Origin: Spirochaetaceae bacterium
GTDB taxonomy: Bacteria; Spirochaetota; Spirochaetia; SZUA-6; Bin103
Assembly (NCBI GenBank): GCA_026710565.1
Contig: JAPOQV010000617.1
Location: 1 to 18,100, forward strand
Direction: 5' to 3'
DNA: 18,100 nucleotides
Part shown: positions 8,578-15,929 of the stretch, one piece after another
How positions within the stretch are numbered: the stretch's first letter is position 1
Layout of the letters: the number at the start of each line of letters is the position of its first letter
Program-made: the position numbers and the translations under genes
The notes under the pieces: generated by a model
The model's input: the letters and a program-made list of their open reading frames with translations, nothing else
Told to the model about the DNA's origin: nothing
Databases searched by the model: none

Positions 8578-10377
8578 TCAAGCCGCCAGTTCTTCCGCTT
8601 GCTCGACCATTTGCTCGACCATGGCGAGGCCGCGGTCCCAGAAGCCGGGATCGGTCAGGTCGACGCCGAGCGGCTGCATGATCCGGTGCGGCCAGTCGGA
8701 GCCGCCGGCCGCCAGCATCTCCACGTAGGAGTCGGCGAACGAGTCGCCAACTTCCCGATAGCGGGCGTAGAGCGCCAGCACCAGCAGCTCGCCGAATGAG
8801 TAGGCGTATACGTAGCCGGGCGTGTGCACGAAGTGGGGGATGTAGCTCCACCAGGCGCCGTAGTCGTCGCTCAGGGTGACGCTGTCGCCGAACATCGCCC
8901 GCTGCGTGGACAGCCACAGCTCCGCGAACCGCTCCTGCGTCAGCTCGCCGTCGCTGCGGCGCGCCTCGTGGATGGCCTCTTCGAAGCGGTTCATGGCGGT
9001 CTGGCGGAAGACGGTCGCGAACGTGTCCTCGATGCGGCGCACCAGCATGGCCAGCCGCTCGCGGCGGTCGCCCTCGCGGTCGATCAGGTCGCGGAAGACC
9101 AGCATCTCCCCGAACACGGAGGCGGTCTCCGCGGTGGTCAGCGGCGTGTGGAACTGCAGGTACCCGCGCGGGGCGGCCAACAGCCCGTGCACGCCGTGGC
9201 CGAGCTCGTGCGCGAGGGTCATCACGTCGCGCGGCTGCCCCTGGTAGTTGAGCAGCAGGTAGGGGTGGACGGAGGGAACGCACGAGTGGCAGAAGGCGCC
9301 GCCGCGCTTGCGCGGCCGGATCGGTGCGTCGATCCAGGCGTTGTCGAAGAAGCGCGCGGCCTGCTCGCCCAGCCGGCCGTTGAAGCGCCGGTAGGCCGAC
9401 AGCACCGTCTCCACCGCGTCGTCCCAGTGGTAGCGCCGGGACTCGGCGGCGAGCGGCGCGTAGCGGTCGTAGTCGAACAGCTCGTCGACGTCGAGCAGCC
9501 GGCGCTTGAGCCGGTAGTAGCGCTCGACGATGTCGTAGCGGCCGACCACCGCTGAGACCAGCGCATCGACGACGGCGCCGTCGACCTGGTTGTCGAGGTT
9601 GCGGTCGCTGATCCAGGAGGGGAAGCTGCGCATCCGGTCCTCGGCCGCCTTGTCGGCCAGCAGCGTGTTGAACACGAAGGTCGAGGTGGGCAGCAGCGCC
9701 CGCAGCCCCTCGGTCAGCCCGGCGGCGGCCCGTTGCCGGAGCGGCCGGTCGGCCTGGTGGAGCGTGTTCAGCAGCTCCTCGCGCTGAATCTCGGCGCCGT
9801 CGAGCTGGAATTTCGCCGCGCCGTGCACCTCGTCGAAGTAGCGGATCCAGGCGCGTCGCCCCGTGACAGACTTCTCGCTGAGCACGCGTTCTTCCGGCTC
9901 GGTCAGGAGGTGCGGCCTGGTGCGGCGGGTGACGCGCAGGAAGTGCCGGTAGTGGGCGAGCCGTTCGTCGGCCTCGAGCTCCTCGGCCTGCTCCTCGGGC
10001 AGGGCCGCCCATTCCAGCTCGAAGAACAGGAGGGTCTGGTGCAGGCGCGCCGAGCGCTCGGTGAGCTTCTGCAACAGCGCGCCGCGCGCCGCGTCGCCGG
10101 TGTCGGTCGACCACGACAGGTGGGCGTAGCTTCCCGCCCTGCCGGCCCGCTCCAGGCATGCCTCGTAGCGTGTGACCAAGCCGGCGAGCCCGGCGGCGTC
10201 GAGCCCATCGAGGCGGCCGCGGTAGTCGGCGGCCAGCTCGGCGGCCTCCCGGTCCGCGGCTTCCAGGTCGCGGTCGAGCGCCGGGTCGTCGGTGGCGGCG
10301 TACAGGTCGGCCAGGTCCCAGCCGACGGCTGCGGCTGAGTCGGCGGCTGATTCGGCAGGGGAAGAAGACATGCTCAT
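8578..10377 (-). CDS. pepF: M3-family oligoendopeptidase F
   Basis: This 599-residue cytoplasmic zinc metallopeptidase hydrolyses short peptides. The M3 active site HELGHGVH is present (H390, E391, H394), and the third zinc ligand is E417 in TAETASVFGE. Downstream are the family segments RFEEAIHEA and HFVHTPGYVYAYSFGELLVL, which line the peptide channel. The N-terminal half is the helical PepF domain starting near VGWDLADLY (18-26). The length fits the roughly 600-residue PepF family. Starts at ATG 10377 and ATG 10371 are both possible; the tail preceding residue 18 is Ser/Ala-rich and uninformative. It is divergent from the Mrp-like gene across 69 bases. Its stop lies 29 bases before the sdhC leader ORF on the same strand, so it may be the first gene of the sdh transcript. 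Confidence 0.95.
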   Translation of the reverse strand: MSMSSSPAESAADSAAAVGWDLADLYAATDDPALDRDLEAADREAAELAADYRGRLDGLDAAGLAGLVTRYEACLERAGRAGSYAHLSWSTDTGDAARGALLQKLTERSARLHQTLLFFELEWAALPEEQAEELEADERLAHYRHFLRVTRRTRPHLLTEPEERVLSEKSVTGRRAWIRYFDEVHGAAKFQLDGAEIQREELLNTLHQADRPLRQRAAAGLTEGLRALLPTSTFVFNTLLADKAAEDRMRSFPSWISDRNLDNQVDGAVVDALVSAVVGRYDIVERYYRLKRRLLDVDELFDYDRYAPLAAESRRYHWDDAVETVLSAYRRFNGRLGEQAARFFDNAWIDAPIRPRKRGGAFCHSCVPSVHPYLLLNYQGQPRDVMTLAHELGHGVHGLLAAPRGYLQFHTPLTTAETASVFGEMLVFRDLIDREGDRRERLAMLVRRIEDTFATVFRQTAMNRFEEAIHEARRSDGELTQERFAELWLSTQRAMFGDSVTLSDDYGAWWSYIPHFVHTPGYVYAYSFGELLVLALYARYREVGDSFADSYVEMLAAGGSDWPHRIMQPLGVDLTDPGFWDRGLAMVEQMVEQAEELAA

Positions 10378-10435
10378 CTCTCGTGGTGCGGTGTGGATTC
10401 CGGGGTGCGCGCTGCCCCCGGCAGCCTCCCGGCGG

Positions 10436-10441
10436 TATCAT
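10436..10441 (+). promoter_or_regulatory. Candidate -10 box giving a leaderless Mrp-like transcript
   Basis: TATCAT matches TATAAT at five of six positions and ends five bases before the ATG at 10447, so transcription would begin at or next to the A of the start codon. The gene has no properly spaced Shine-Dalgarno sequence (AGGG sits two bases from the ATG). A -35 element is poor: the bases about 17-18 upstream are CTGCCC. It lies in the 69-base gap shared with divergent pepF. Confidence 0.4.
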
Positions 10442-10446
10442 AGGGC

Positions 10447-11757
10447 ATGGCTTCCAAGGCAGACGTTACCGACGCCCTGCGCGCGATCGTCGACCCCGAC
10501 CTGCACCAGGACATCGTCAGCCTGGGGTTCCTGCAGGAGGTGGAGATAGAGGACGGGCACGTGCTCGCCGAGATTCGCATCACTACGCCCGCGTGCCCGG
10601 TGCGCGACGAGTTCAAGACGCAGGCCGAGCGGCTGATCGGCGACTTGCCGGGGGTCAAGTCCGTGACGGTGCGGATCACCGCGCCGGAGCAGCGGCGCAC
10701 CTCACCGGTCAAGGAATCCGGCCTGGAGGAGGTCTCCTCGATCATCGCCGTCGCCTCGTGCAAGGGCGGCGTCGGCAAGTCGACGGTGGCCGCGGGCATC
10801 GCCTGCGAGCTGGCGCGGCGCGGCCACCGGGTCGGCCTGCTGGACGCCGACATCTTCGGCCCGTCGGTGCCCACCCTGTTCAACCGGCACGACCAGCCGC
10901 TCACCGCCGGACGGGGGAACCTGCTGGCGCCGGTCGCGGTCGGGCCCCTGCGCGTGATGTCGTTCGGCTTCTGGCTCGGCGACGCGCCGGCGGTGATGCG
11001 CGGGCCGATGGTCACCAACTACGTGCAGCAGTTCCTGCACGGCGTCGCCTGGGAAGGCCTGGACTATCTGCTGATCGACCTGCCGCCGGGAACGGGCGAC
11101 ATCCAGCTCACCATCACGCAGGCGATCCAGCTCGACGGGGCGCTGATCGTCACCACGCCGCAGGCGCTGGCGCTCGCCGACGTCGGCAAGGGGATCCTGA
11201 TGTTCGACAAGGTCGAGGTTCCGGTCCTGGGCGTGATCGAGAACATGGCCTGGTTCGCCGACGCCGACGGCCGGCGGCACCAGGTGTTCGGCGAAGGCGG
11301 GGGCGAGGCGCTGGCCGAGCGCTTCGGCGTGCCGCTGCTCTGCCAGCTTCCGCTCGATCCGGCCGCGTACGGGGGCACCTTCGACGCCTATGCCGGGGAC
11401 GAAGGGTTCGCGCACGCATCCGACGTGGTCGTGCGCGCGCTGGGACGCAGCAAGGCCGGCTCGCAGGCGAAGCCGGAGGTGTCATTCGACGAAAGCGCCA
11501 TCACGGTGAGCTGGGAGGACGGGTCGGTCGACCGCGTCGCCAACCGCGAGGTGCGCGCCAACTGCCGCTGCGCGCGCTGCGTGGACGAGTTCTCGGGAGA
11601 GCAGCTCCTCGACGTCGGGCGCATCCCGGCCGAGATCCGCGCCGACGAGGTGCGGGTGGTCGGCAACTACGCGCTGTCGGTGACCTGGAGCGACGGCCAC
11701 TCCACCGGGCTCTACCCGTACCGGACCATCAAGTCGCTGGCGGCGGAGGCTGCCTGA
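10447..11757 (+). CDS. Mrp/ApbC-type Fe-S cluster carrier ATPase with C-terminal DUF971 domain
   Basis: This 436-residue protein has three domains. Residues 1-80 are a MIP18/DUF59 domain (RAIVDPDLHQDIVSLGFLQE; ITTPACPVRDEF with C50). Residues 97-335 are an Mrp/NBP35 P-loop ATPase with the deviant Walker A CKGGVGKST (105-113), DADIFGPS (133-140) and DLPPGTGD (211-218). Residues 346-432 are a DUF971 domain with a cysteine cluster C373, C375, C378 (NCRCARC) and LYPYRTIKSL. The order DUF59-Mrp-DUF971 is that of plant chloroplast HCF101, a [4Fe-4S] scaffold/carrier. The CxxC found in most Mrp/ApbC proteins after ENM..F is absent here (ENMAWFADADGRRHQVFG), so cluster binding would rely on C105 and the DUF971 cysteines. 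The ferredoxin-like gene begins 17 bases after its stop. I expect a role in Fe-S delivery. Confidence 0.93.
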   Translation: MASKADVTDALRAIVDPDLHQDIVSLGFLQEVEIEDGHVLAEIRITTPACPVRDEFKTQAERLIGDLPGVKSVTVRITAPEQRRTSPVKESGLEEVSSIIAVASCKGGVGKSTVAAGIACELARRGHRVGLLDADIFGPSVPTLFNRHDQPLTAGRGNLLAPVAVGPLRVMSFGFWLGDAPAVMRGPMVTNYVQQFLHGVAWEGLDYLLIDLPPGTGDIQLTITQAIQLDGALIVTTPQALALADVGKGILMFDKVEVPVLGVIENMAWFADADGRRHQVFGEGGGEALAERFGVPLLCQLPLDPAAYGGTFDAYAGDEGFAHASDVVVRALGRSKAGSQAKPEVSFDESAITVSWEDGSVDRVANREVRANCRCARCVDEFSGEQLLDVGRIPAEIRADEVRVVGNYALSVTWSDGHSTGLYPYRTIKSLAAEAA

Positions 11758-11774
11758 ACCCGGGCGGGGGCGGC

Positions 11775-12032
11775 GTGAATCCCCTGCTGGAACCGCGCAC
11801 GGACCCCGCGAGCGTCGGCGTCTGCCACGGCTCGAGCTGCTCCATGGCGTTCTGCGAGGACGTGCTGGAAGCGGGCTACGAGCATGCCGCCCGCTCGGTG
11901 CCGGTCGGGCGCTGCGGCTGCCTCGGCCACTGCGACGAGGGGCCGAACGTCGTCTACGACGGCGTGGTCTACACCGACATGGACCCGCGGAAGATGCGCG
12001 CCTTGCTCGCGCGGCTCGGCCTGAGTGGATAG
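11775..12032 (+). CDS. Small thioredoxin-like [2Fe-2S] ferredoxin
   Basis: This 85-residue protein starts at GTG 11775, after a G-rich ribosome-binding region (11761-11773). It carries the C-x4-C pair C17/C22 (VCHGSSC) and the C-x3-C pair C49/C53 (CLGHC), the ligand spacing of thioredoxin-like ferredoxins and of the NuoE subunit of complex I. C27 and C47 are extra cysteines. The segment GHCDEGPNVVYDGVVYTDMD (51-70), with a C-terminal helix KMRALLARLG, matches the end of this fold. Length and motifs point to a stand-alone electron carrier rather than a complex I subunit, and no nuo genes are nearby. It lies 17 bases after the Mrp-like gene on the same strand, so the two are probably co-expressed. 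An electron supply role for Fe-S chemistry is inference. Confidence 0.88.
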   Translation: MNPLLEPRTDPASVGVCHGSSCSMAFCEDVLEAGYEHAARSVPVGRCGCLGHCDEGPNVVYDGVVYTDMDPRKMRALLARLGLSG

Positions 12033-12057
12033 CCAATCGAGTCGATCGCGCCAAACA

Positions 12058-12086
12058 TTGACAACGATTCAGGTCATCCATAGCGT
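12058..12086 (+). promoter_or_regulatory. Candidate promoter for the Rpn-nuclease gene
   Basis: A perfect -35 TTGACA at 12058-12063 is followed after 17 bases by TAGCGT at 12081-12086, which matches only three of six -10 positions. Transcription would start near 12093, six bases before ATG 12099, giving a nearly leaderless message. A perfect 11-bp palindrome, ATCGAGTCGAT (12036-12046), sits just upstream and could bind a regulator. The perfect -35 and exact spacing are the main support. Confidence 0.35.
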
Positions 12087-12098
12087 GGCCGCCGAGCC

Positions 12099-13079
12099 AT
12101 GGCAGGCGAAGTCTCCCAGCCGCACGATCACCTGTTCCGTTCGGTGTTCGGCGAGAAGCAGGAGGCCGAGGCGGCTGCTCTGCTACAGGCATACCTGCCG
12201 CAGGCGGTCGGCCGTGAACTGCTGTGGTCGAGCCTCAAGTGGCAATCGGCGAGCTTCATCGACGACCGCTTGCGCGACAGCGAATCGGACCTGCTGTACG
12301 AGGTCCGACGCAAGGCCGGCGGCGCACCGGCGTGGCTGTACGTGCTACTGGAGCATCAGTCGACCCCCGACCCGTGGTTGCGGCTACGGTTGCTGAAGTA
12401 CAGCATTCGGATCTGGGAACGGGATCGCAGGCGGCATCCGCAGGAGGAGCGTCTGCGCCCGATCGTACCGCTAGTTCTGTATCAGGGCGAGCGCGGCTGG
12501 CGTCACGCGCGCGAGTTCGCGGAGCTGTTCGACGAGGCGGTACGGGGTTGGCCTGGAGTGCCGCGGTACGCTCACCTGCTGATCGACCAGACGCAGGTGG
12601 GACCGGACGAGTTGCGCGGGGAGTTGCTGGGTCGCATCGCGCAGTTGGCGATGATGGCGGCGTACCGCGCGAGCTGGCCGGTGCTGCAGCGACTGGTGCC
12701 ATTGCTGGCGGAGCTGGGGCAGGAAGGCGGATTCGAGGACGTACATCGGATCGTGGTGTACATTGCGACGACGACGAGGGAACCGGAGCGCTGGCACCGA
12801 TTCGCGGAGGCGGTACGGCGACAGGTGCCGGGAGGTGGAAAGCTGATGAACAAGACGCAGGAAATGCTTGAGATCTACGGCGAGGTGATGCAGCAGGAGG
12901 CCCGTCAGAAGGGTCTTCAGGAAGGCCGCCAGGAAGGCCGACTGGGGACGATCGAGAAGTTCCGGCAGGCCGGTGTCGAGTGGTCTACGATCGAAGCGGC
13001 CACCGGAATGGACGAGGCCACATTCGACCGGCTCAAGCACCAACTCGACGCGGACGACGGCGCCACCCACGGCAACTGA
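12099..13079 (+). CDS. Rpn-family recombination-promoting nuclease/putative transposase
   Basis: This 326-residue protein belongs to the Rpn (YhgA-like, transposase_31) PD-(D/E)XK nuclease family, DNA endonucleases once annotated as transposases. The family start HDHLFRSVFG lies at 9-18. Active-site candidates are D64 in ESDLLYEVRR and E85/Q87 in YVLLEHQSTPD, followed by LRLLKYSIRIWERDRR (97-112) and PIVPLVLYQGERGW (121-134). The C-terminus has the usual charged tail with a repeated Gln-Glu-Gly-Arg unit (QEGRQEGR), encoded by an exact 11-base direct repeat at 12918-12928 and 12930-12940, and then a small helical segment TIEAATGMDEATFDRLK. No terminal inverted repeats flank the gene, so it is not an obvious mobile element. 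The helicase gene starts 30 bases after it on the same strand. Confidence 0.92.
   Translation: MAGEVSQPHDHLFRSVFGEKQEAEAAALLQAYLPQAVGRELLWSSLKWQSASFIDDRLRDSESDLLYEVRRKAGGAPAWLYVLLEHQSTPDPWLRLRLLKYSIRIWERDRRRHPQEERLRPIVPLVLYQGERGWRHAREFAELFDEAVRGWPGVPRYAHLLIDQTQVGPDELRGELLGRIAQLAMMAAYRASWPVLQRLVPLLAELGQEGGFEDVHRIVVYIATTTREPERWHRFAEAVRRQVPGGGKLMNKTQEMLEIYGEVMQQEARQKGLQEGRQEGRLGTIEKFRQAGVEWSTIEAATGMDEATFDRLKHQLDADDGATHGN
12918..12940 (+). repeat. Two-unit tandem repeat inside the Rpn gene
   Basis: The 11-mer CAGGAAGGCCG occurs at 12918-12928 and 12930-12940 with a 12-base period, encoding two successive Gln-Glu-Gly-Arg units. Such repeats in Rpn tails are prone to copy-number change without breaking the frame. 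Confidence 0.8.
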
Positions 13080-13109
13080 AGCCACGCCGCATCCATTCCC
13101 CGGCTGCTT

Positions 13110-15446
13110 GTGACGAGGAGCACGTACGACCGGGAGCTCGCGTTCGCCGCCGAGGGTACCGACGGTCCGCAGCCGACGCATGACCGTCGGCACCGTGGTC
13201 TTCGACCGTACCAGCAGGATCTCGTCCGCAAGGTGCAACGTGCGCTGGCTTCCGGTGACAGCCGGAAACGAGTAATGATGCAGCTACCCACCGGCGGCGG
13301 TAAGACCCGGATCGCCGGCGCTTTGCTCTCCGACTGGCTTGCGAACGGGAGCAAAGCGGTGTGGCTGACGCACCGCAAGGAGCTTTCCGAGCAAACCCGC
13401 GATAGTCTTATCGGTGATGGGGTTTCGGCGATGACCAACGTCGCCTGGACCTCCGGAAGCGATGGGCCGGCGATGCCGAGCGGCGTCATGATTCTGATGG
13501 CGCAGACGGTTGGGCGCCGGACCGAACGGCGAGACGTCTGGGCTCGATATGACGCCCGTGACCTGATGGTGATCGACGAGGCGCACCACGCGGCCGCTCC
13601 CGGTTGGGAACGGGCGATCGAGCAATGGCCCGGACCGGTACTCGGCGTGACCGCCACTCCCTGGCGTCTGTCCACGACCGAGGGATTCGACCATCTGTTC
13701 GACGAACTGATCTGCGGTCGGCAGACCGAAGCCTTGCAGAACGAGAGTTACCTATGCAGGTCGCGAGTGGTGTGGCCGGATCCGGAGCGACGTATACAGG
13801 GCGGCAAGATTGGCGCAACGGGGGATTACACCGAGAGCGGCATCGAGGACGCCAACCAGGATCGCCCCGCCGTCATGACCGTCGGCATCCTTCGACTCTG
13901 GCAGGAACACGCCGCCGACCGCCAGACCGTCGTCTACGCCGTGTCGCGCGGCCACGCGCAGAATCTGGTGCAGGTCTTCAACGCGGCCGGGGTGCCGGCC
14001 GCCATCCTTCTGGGCGATACCGACCGCCGTTCGCGGCAACAGGCGCACGCAGACTTCAAGGCTTGCAGGACCAGGGTTCTGGTCAACGTAGCCGTCGCCA
14101 CCGAGGGCTTCGACCTGCCGGACGCATCCTGCGTGATCATCGCCCGTCCCACGGAGAGCCTCGCGCTGTACTTGCAGATGGTGGGCCGCGGATTGCGGCC
14201 GAAGGACGACGCCGGTGATTGCGTGATCCTCGACTTGGCGGCCAATGCCTGGACGCACGGCCTGCCGGAGGATCGTCGGAAGTGGACGCTTGCGCCGCGC
14301 AGTACGCCCGCCGGCGGCAACGGGCGAGCGCCCGTCGTCTGGTGCAGGCAATGCGGTACGGCGTCACCGGCTTCGAGCCACCGTTGCGGGGTATGCGGAT
14401 ACGACTTCGGGAAGTCGTGCGGTCGTTGCGGGAAGTGGCGACCATGGGCGCGCTGGCATTACGAAGAACACTGTGGTGACGCTCACGATCTCGTGTGCGA
14501 CATGTGTCACGTCGACACCCACATATTGGTGGGTCTACCTGTTGCCGCGCCACTGAACGAGCTGATCTACTCCGATGCTACGGGATACGAGGAAATGTCG
14601 AACGATAGAGAAATGGTGATCCATGATGAACTCGCCGACCGCCTTGCTGCGGTGCTGGCCGAGTTGCTCGAATCGGAACGTCAAGCCGTTGCCGGCGTTG
14701 ACGACGAGAGACGTCGTGAACTGCGGTTGCACATAGCGCGGCGAGAAGCGCAGATACAGAACGACGCCGAACGGGAAAGACTGTTCGACGAGCACCTGAA
14801 CGAGATGCCCGAGGAGCGGAAGCCCACGGGACGACTAGCGACCGGCATTGAAGCGAGCAAGTGGCTGGACGCTTTCGAGAGTGAGCTGACCGGCTGGAAA
14901 GACGAGCTGGCTGCCCTAGAAGACCGGGCAGTCGACAAGCGCTTGATCTTAGAAAGCGCACGGAACAAGGCGGCGCACTTGCTGATGCGCGCGGCGCGGG
15001 CGGCCGATCTGCTGCCGGCCGCGCCTTACGATCGTACTGACGCGGATGGACCACCTGTGGTACCCGATGGCCGATCGGACGTGTCCGACACCTGGCATCC
15101 GCTTTCAGAACTGGACGTGAGCACTCCGGTCAGCGGGAAAAACCCGCCGATAGAGGTTCGATTTCCTGACGGCGAGCAGCGGAACATCAGGGGCGGGCAG
15201 CCATTCTACGTTGCAGTCGTCGAGTGGCTTGTGGAGAAAGGTCATTTCGCCGAGGGAGGGATCGACAGACGCCTCGATCGATGCATCTATCCCCCGGATA
15301 GCCGACCGAACAGCAAGTCGACGCTATTGTCGAACGGAATGTGGCTCATTACGGACCGAAACGTCGATGTGCTCATCAAGAGAAGCAAGCTGTTCGTGGA
15401 CGTATGCGGCGAGGCCGTGGCCCGGTTTCAGGTTCGCCTGAAGTGA
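13110..15446 (+). CDS. SF2 DEAH-type helicase with zinc-binding cysteine cluster
   Basis: This 778-residue protein has a complete SF2 helicase core: RPYQQDLV (32-39), Walker A PTGGGKT (60-66), THRKEL (87-92), DEAHH (156-160), TATP (181-184), VAVATEGFDLP (327-337) and QMVGRGLRP (356-364). It is followed by a cysteine cluster of four CxxC pairs, C412/C415, C426/C429, C437/C440 and C463/C466, with C455 between, probably two or more zinc ribbons. Next comes a charged, helical, likely coiled-coil stretch (500-630). The C-terminal domain (680-778) has a pattern (VRFPDGEQ..., GGQPFYVAVVEWLVEKG, LSNGMWLITDRNVDVLIKRS) that recalls a domain ending some restriction-type proteins; this is a recollection. 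GTG 13110 has no clear ribosome-binding site. No nuclease domain is visible in cis. The Rpn nuclease gene just upstream may supply one. Confidence 0.9.
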   Translation: MTRSTYDRELAFAAEGTDGPQPTHDRRHRGLRPYQQDLVRKVQRALASGDSRKRVMMQLPTGGGKTRIAGALLSDWLANGSKAVWLTHRKELSEQTRDSLIGDGVSAMTNVAWTSGSDGPAMPSGVMILMAQTVGRRTERRDVWARYDARDLMVIDEAHHAAAPGWERAIEQWPGPVLGVTATPWRLSTTEGFDHLFDELICGRQTEALQNESYLCRSRVVWPDPERRIQGGKIGATGDYTESGIEDANQDRPAVMTVGILRLWQEHAADRQTVVYAVSRGHAQNLVQVFNAAGVPAAILLGDTDRRSRQQAHADFKACRTRVLVNVAVATEGFDLPDASCVIIARPTESLALYLQMVGRGLRPKDDAGDCVILDLAANAWTHGLPEDRRKWTLAPRSTPAGGNGRAPVVWCRQCGTASPASSHRCGVCGYDFGKSCGRCGKWRPWARWHYEEHCGDAHDLVCDMCHVDTHILVGLPVAAPLNELIYSDATGYEEMSNDREMVIHDELADRLAAVLAELLESERQAVAGVDDERRRELRLHIARREAQIQNDAERERLFDEHLNEMPEERKPTGRLATGIEASKWLDAFESELTGWKDELAALEDRAVDKRLILESARNKAAHLLMRAARAADLLPAAPYDRTDADGPPVVPDGRSDVSDTWHPLSELDVSTPVSGKNPPIEVRFPDGEQRNIRGGQPFYVAVVEWLVEKGHFAEGGIDRRLDRCIYPPDSRPNSKSTLLSNGMWLITDRNVDVLIKRSKLFVDVCGEAVARFQVRLK

Positions 15447-15464
15447 GTCTTCCGCTGTCCGGTG

Positions 15465-15929
15465 TCACATGCCCCAGACGGTGACCGGCGCGCCGTCTCC
15501 GCTCGGCGCGCGGCGAAAGATCTTCTCCTCCCAGCTCCGTTCCGGGGCGCGGTCGAACACGATCAGGTGTCCGGCCTCCGCCCCGCATCGGTCCACGTAG
15601 GCGCGCGTCTGCCTCATCCCCTCCGCGACGGTCCGCTCCAGCTCTCCGCGCCGTACCTTGAGCTCAACCACGACCCGCCGCTCGCGCCCGCCCTGCGGCC
15701 ACACGATCAGCAGGTCCGTGCGCCCGCGCCCCAGCGCGTACTCCCGCTCGATCAGTCCGCCGCCGTTGACGATCCGCTGCAGGTGCGCCTGCAGCAGCAA
15801 CTGCGGGCCGGCCTCGTGGTAGCGCTCGAAGCGCTGCACCCAGTGCTCGGAATGCTCCCGGAAGAACGCCTGGAACGCCGCGATCAGCCCCTCCACGTCC
15901 AGCCCGCCGTGTCCGCCTCCACGTACCAC
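15465..15929 (-). pseudogene. PD-(D/E)XK nuclease half of a frameshifted ATPase-nuclease gene
   Basis: This frame encodes about 154 residues if GTG 15929 is used. It continues the AAA ATPase encoded just upstream in another frame. It contains GLIAAFQAFFREHSEHWVQR, then QLLLQAHLQRIVNGGG, then the nuclease core: R-T-D72 followed by VVVELKV with E89 and K91, a PD-(D/E)XK pattern, and the tail SWEEKIFRR...VTVWGM. Family members carry ATPase and nuclease domains in one chain of about 530 residues. Here a net one-base loss near 15899-15910 (minus strand GCGGGCTGG) separates them. Shifting back one base there joins ...WYVEADTA to GLDVEGLIAAF, restoring the expected sequence. I interpret this as a frameshift mutation or an assembly error. 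Independent translation from GTG 15929 is possible but has no clear ribosome-binding site. Confidence 0.75.

Noticed and set aside
8513..10441. 642-codon minus-strand ORF in another frame over pepF
   Set aside because: Arg/Ala/Pro-rich shadow of pepF. Only its last 11 codons, which have their own SD and ATG, are kept as the sdhC leader ORF.
12099..13079. Rpn gene as a complete insertion sequence
   Set aside because: No terminal inverted repeats or target-site duplication were seen around it, and Rpn proteins are not typical IS transposases.
15895..15915. Programmed -1 frameshifting in the ATPase-nuclease gene
   Set aside because: No slippery heptamer of the X-XXY-YYZ type and no obvious stimulatory structure; a mutation or assembly error is simpler.
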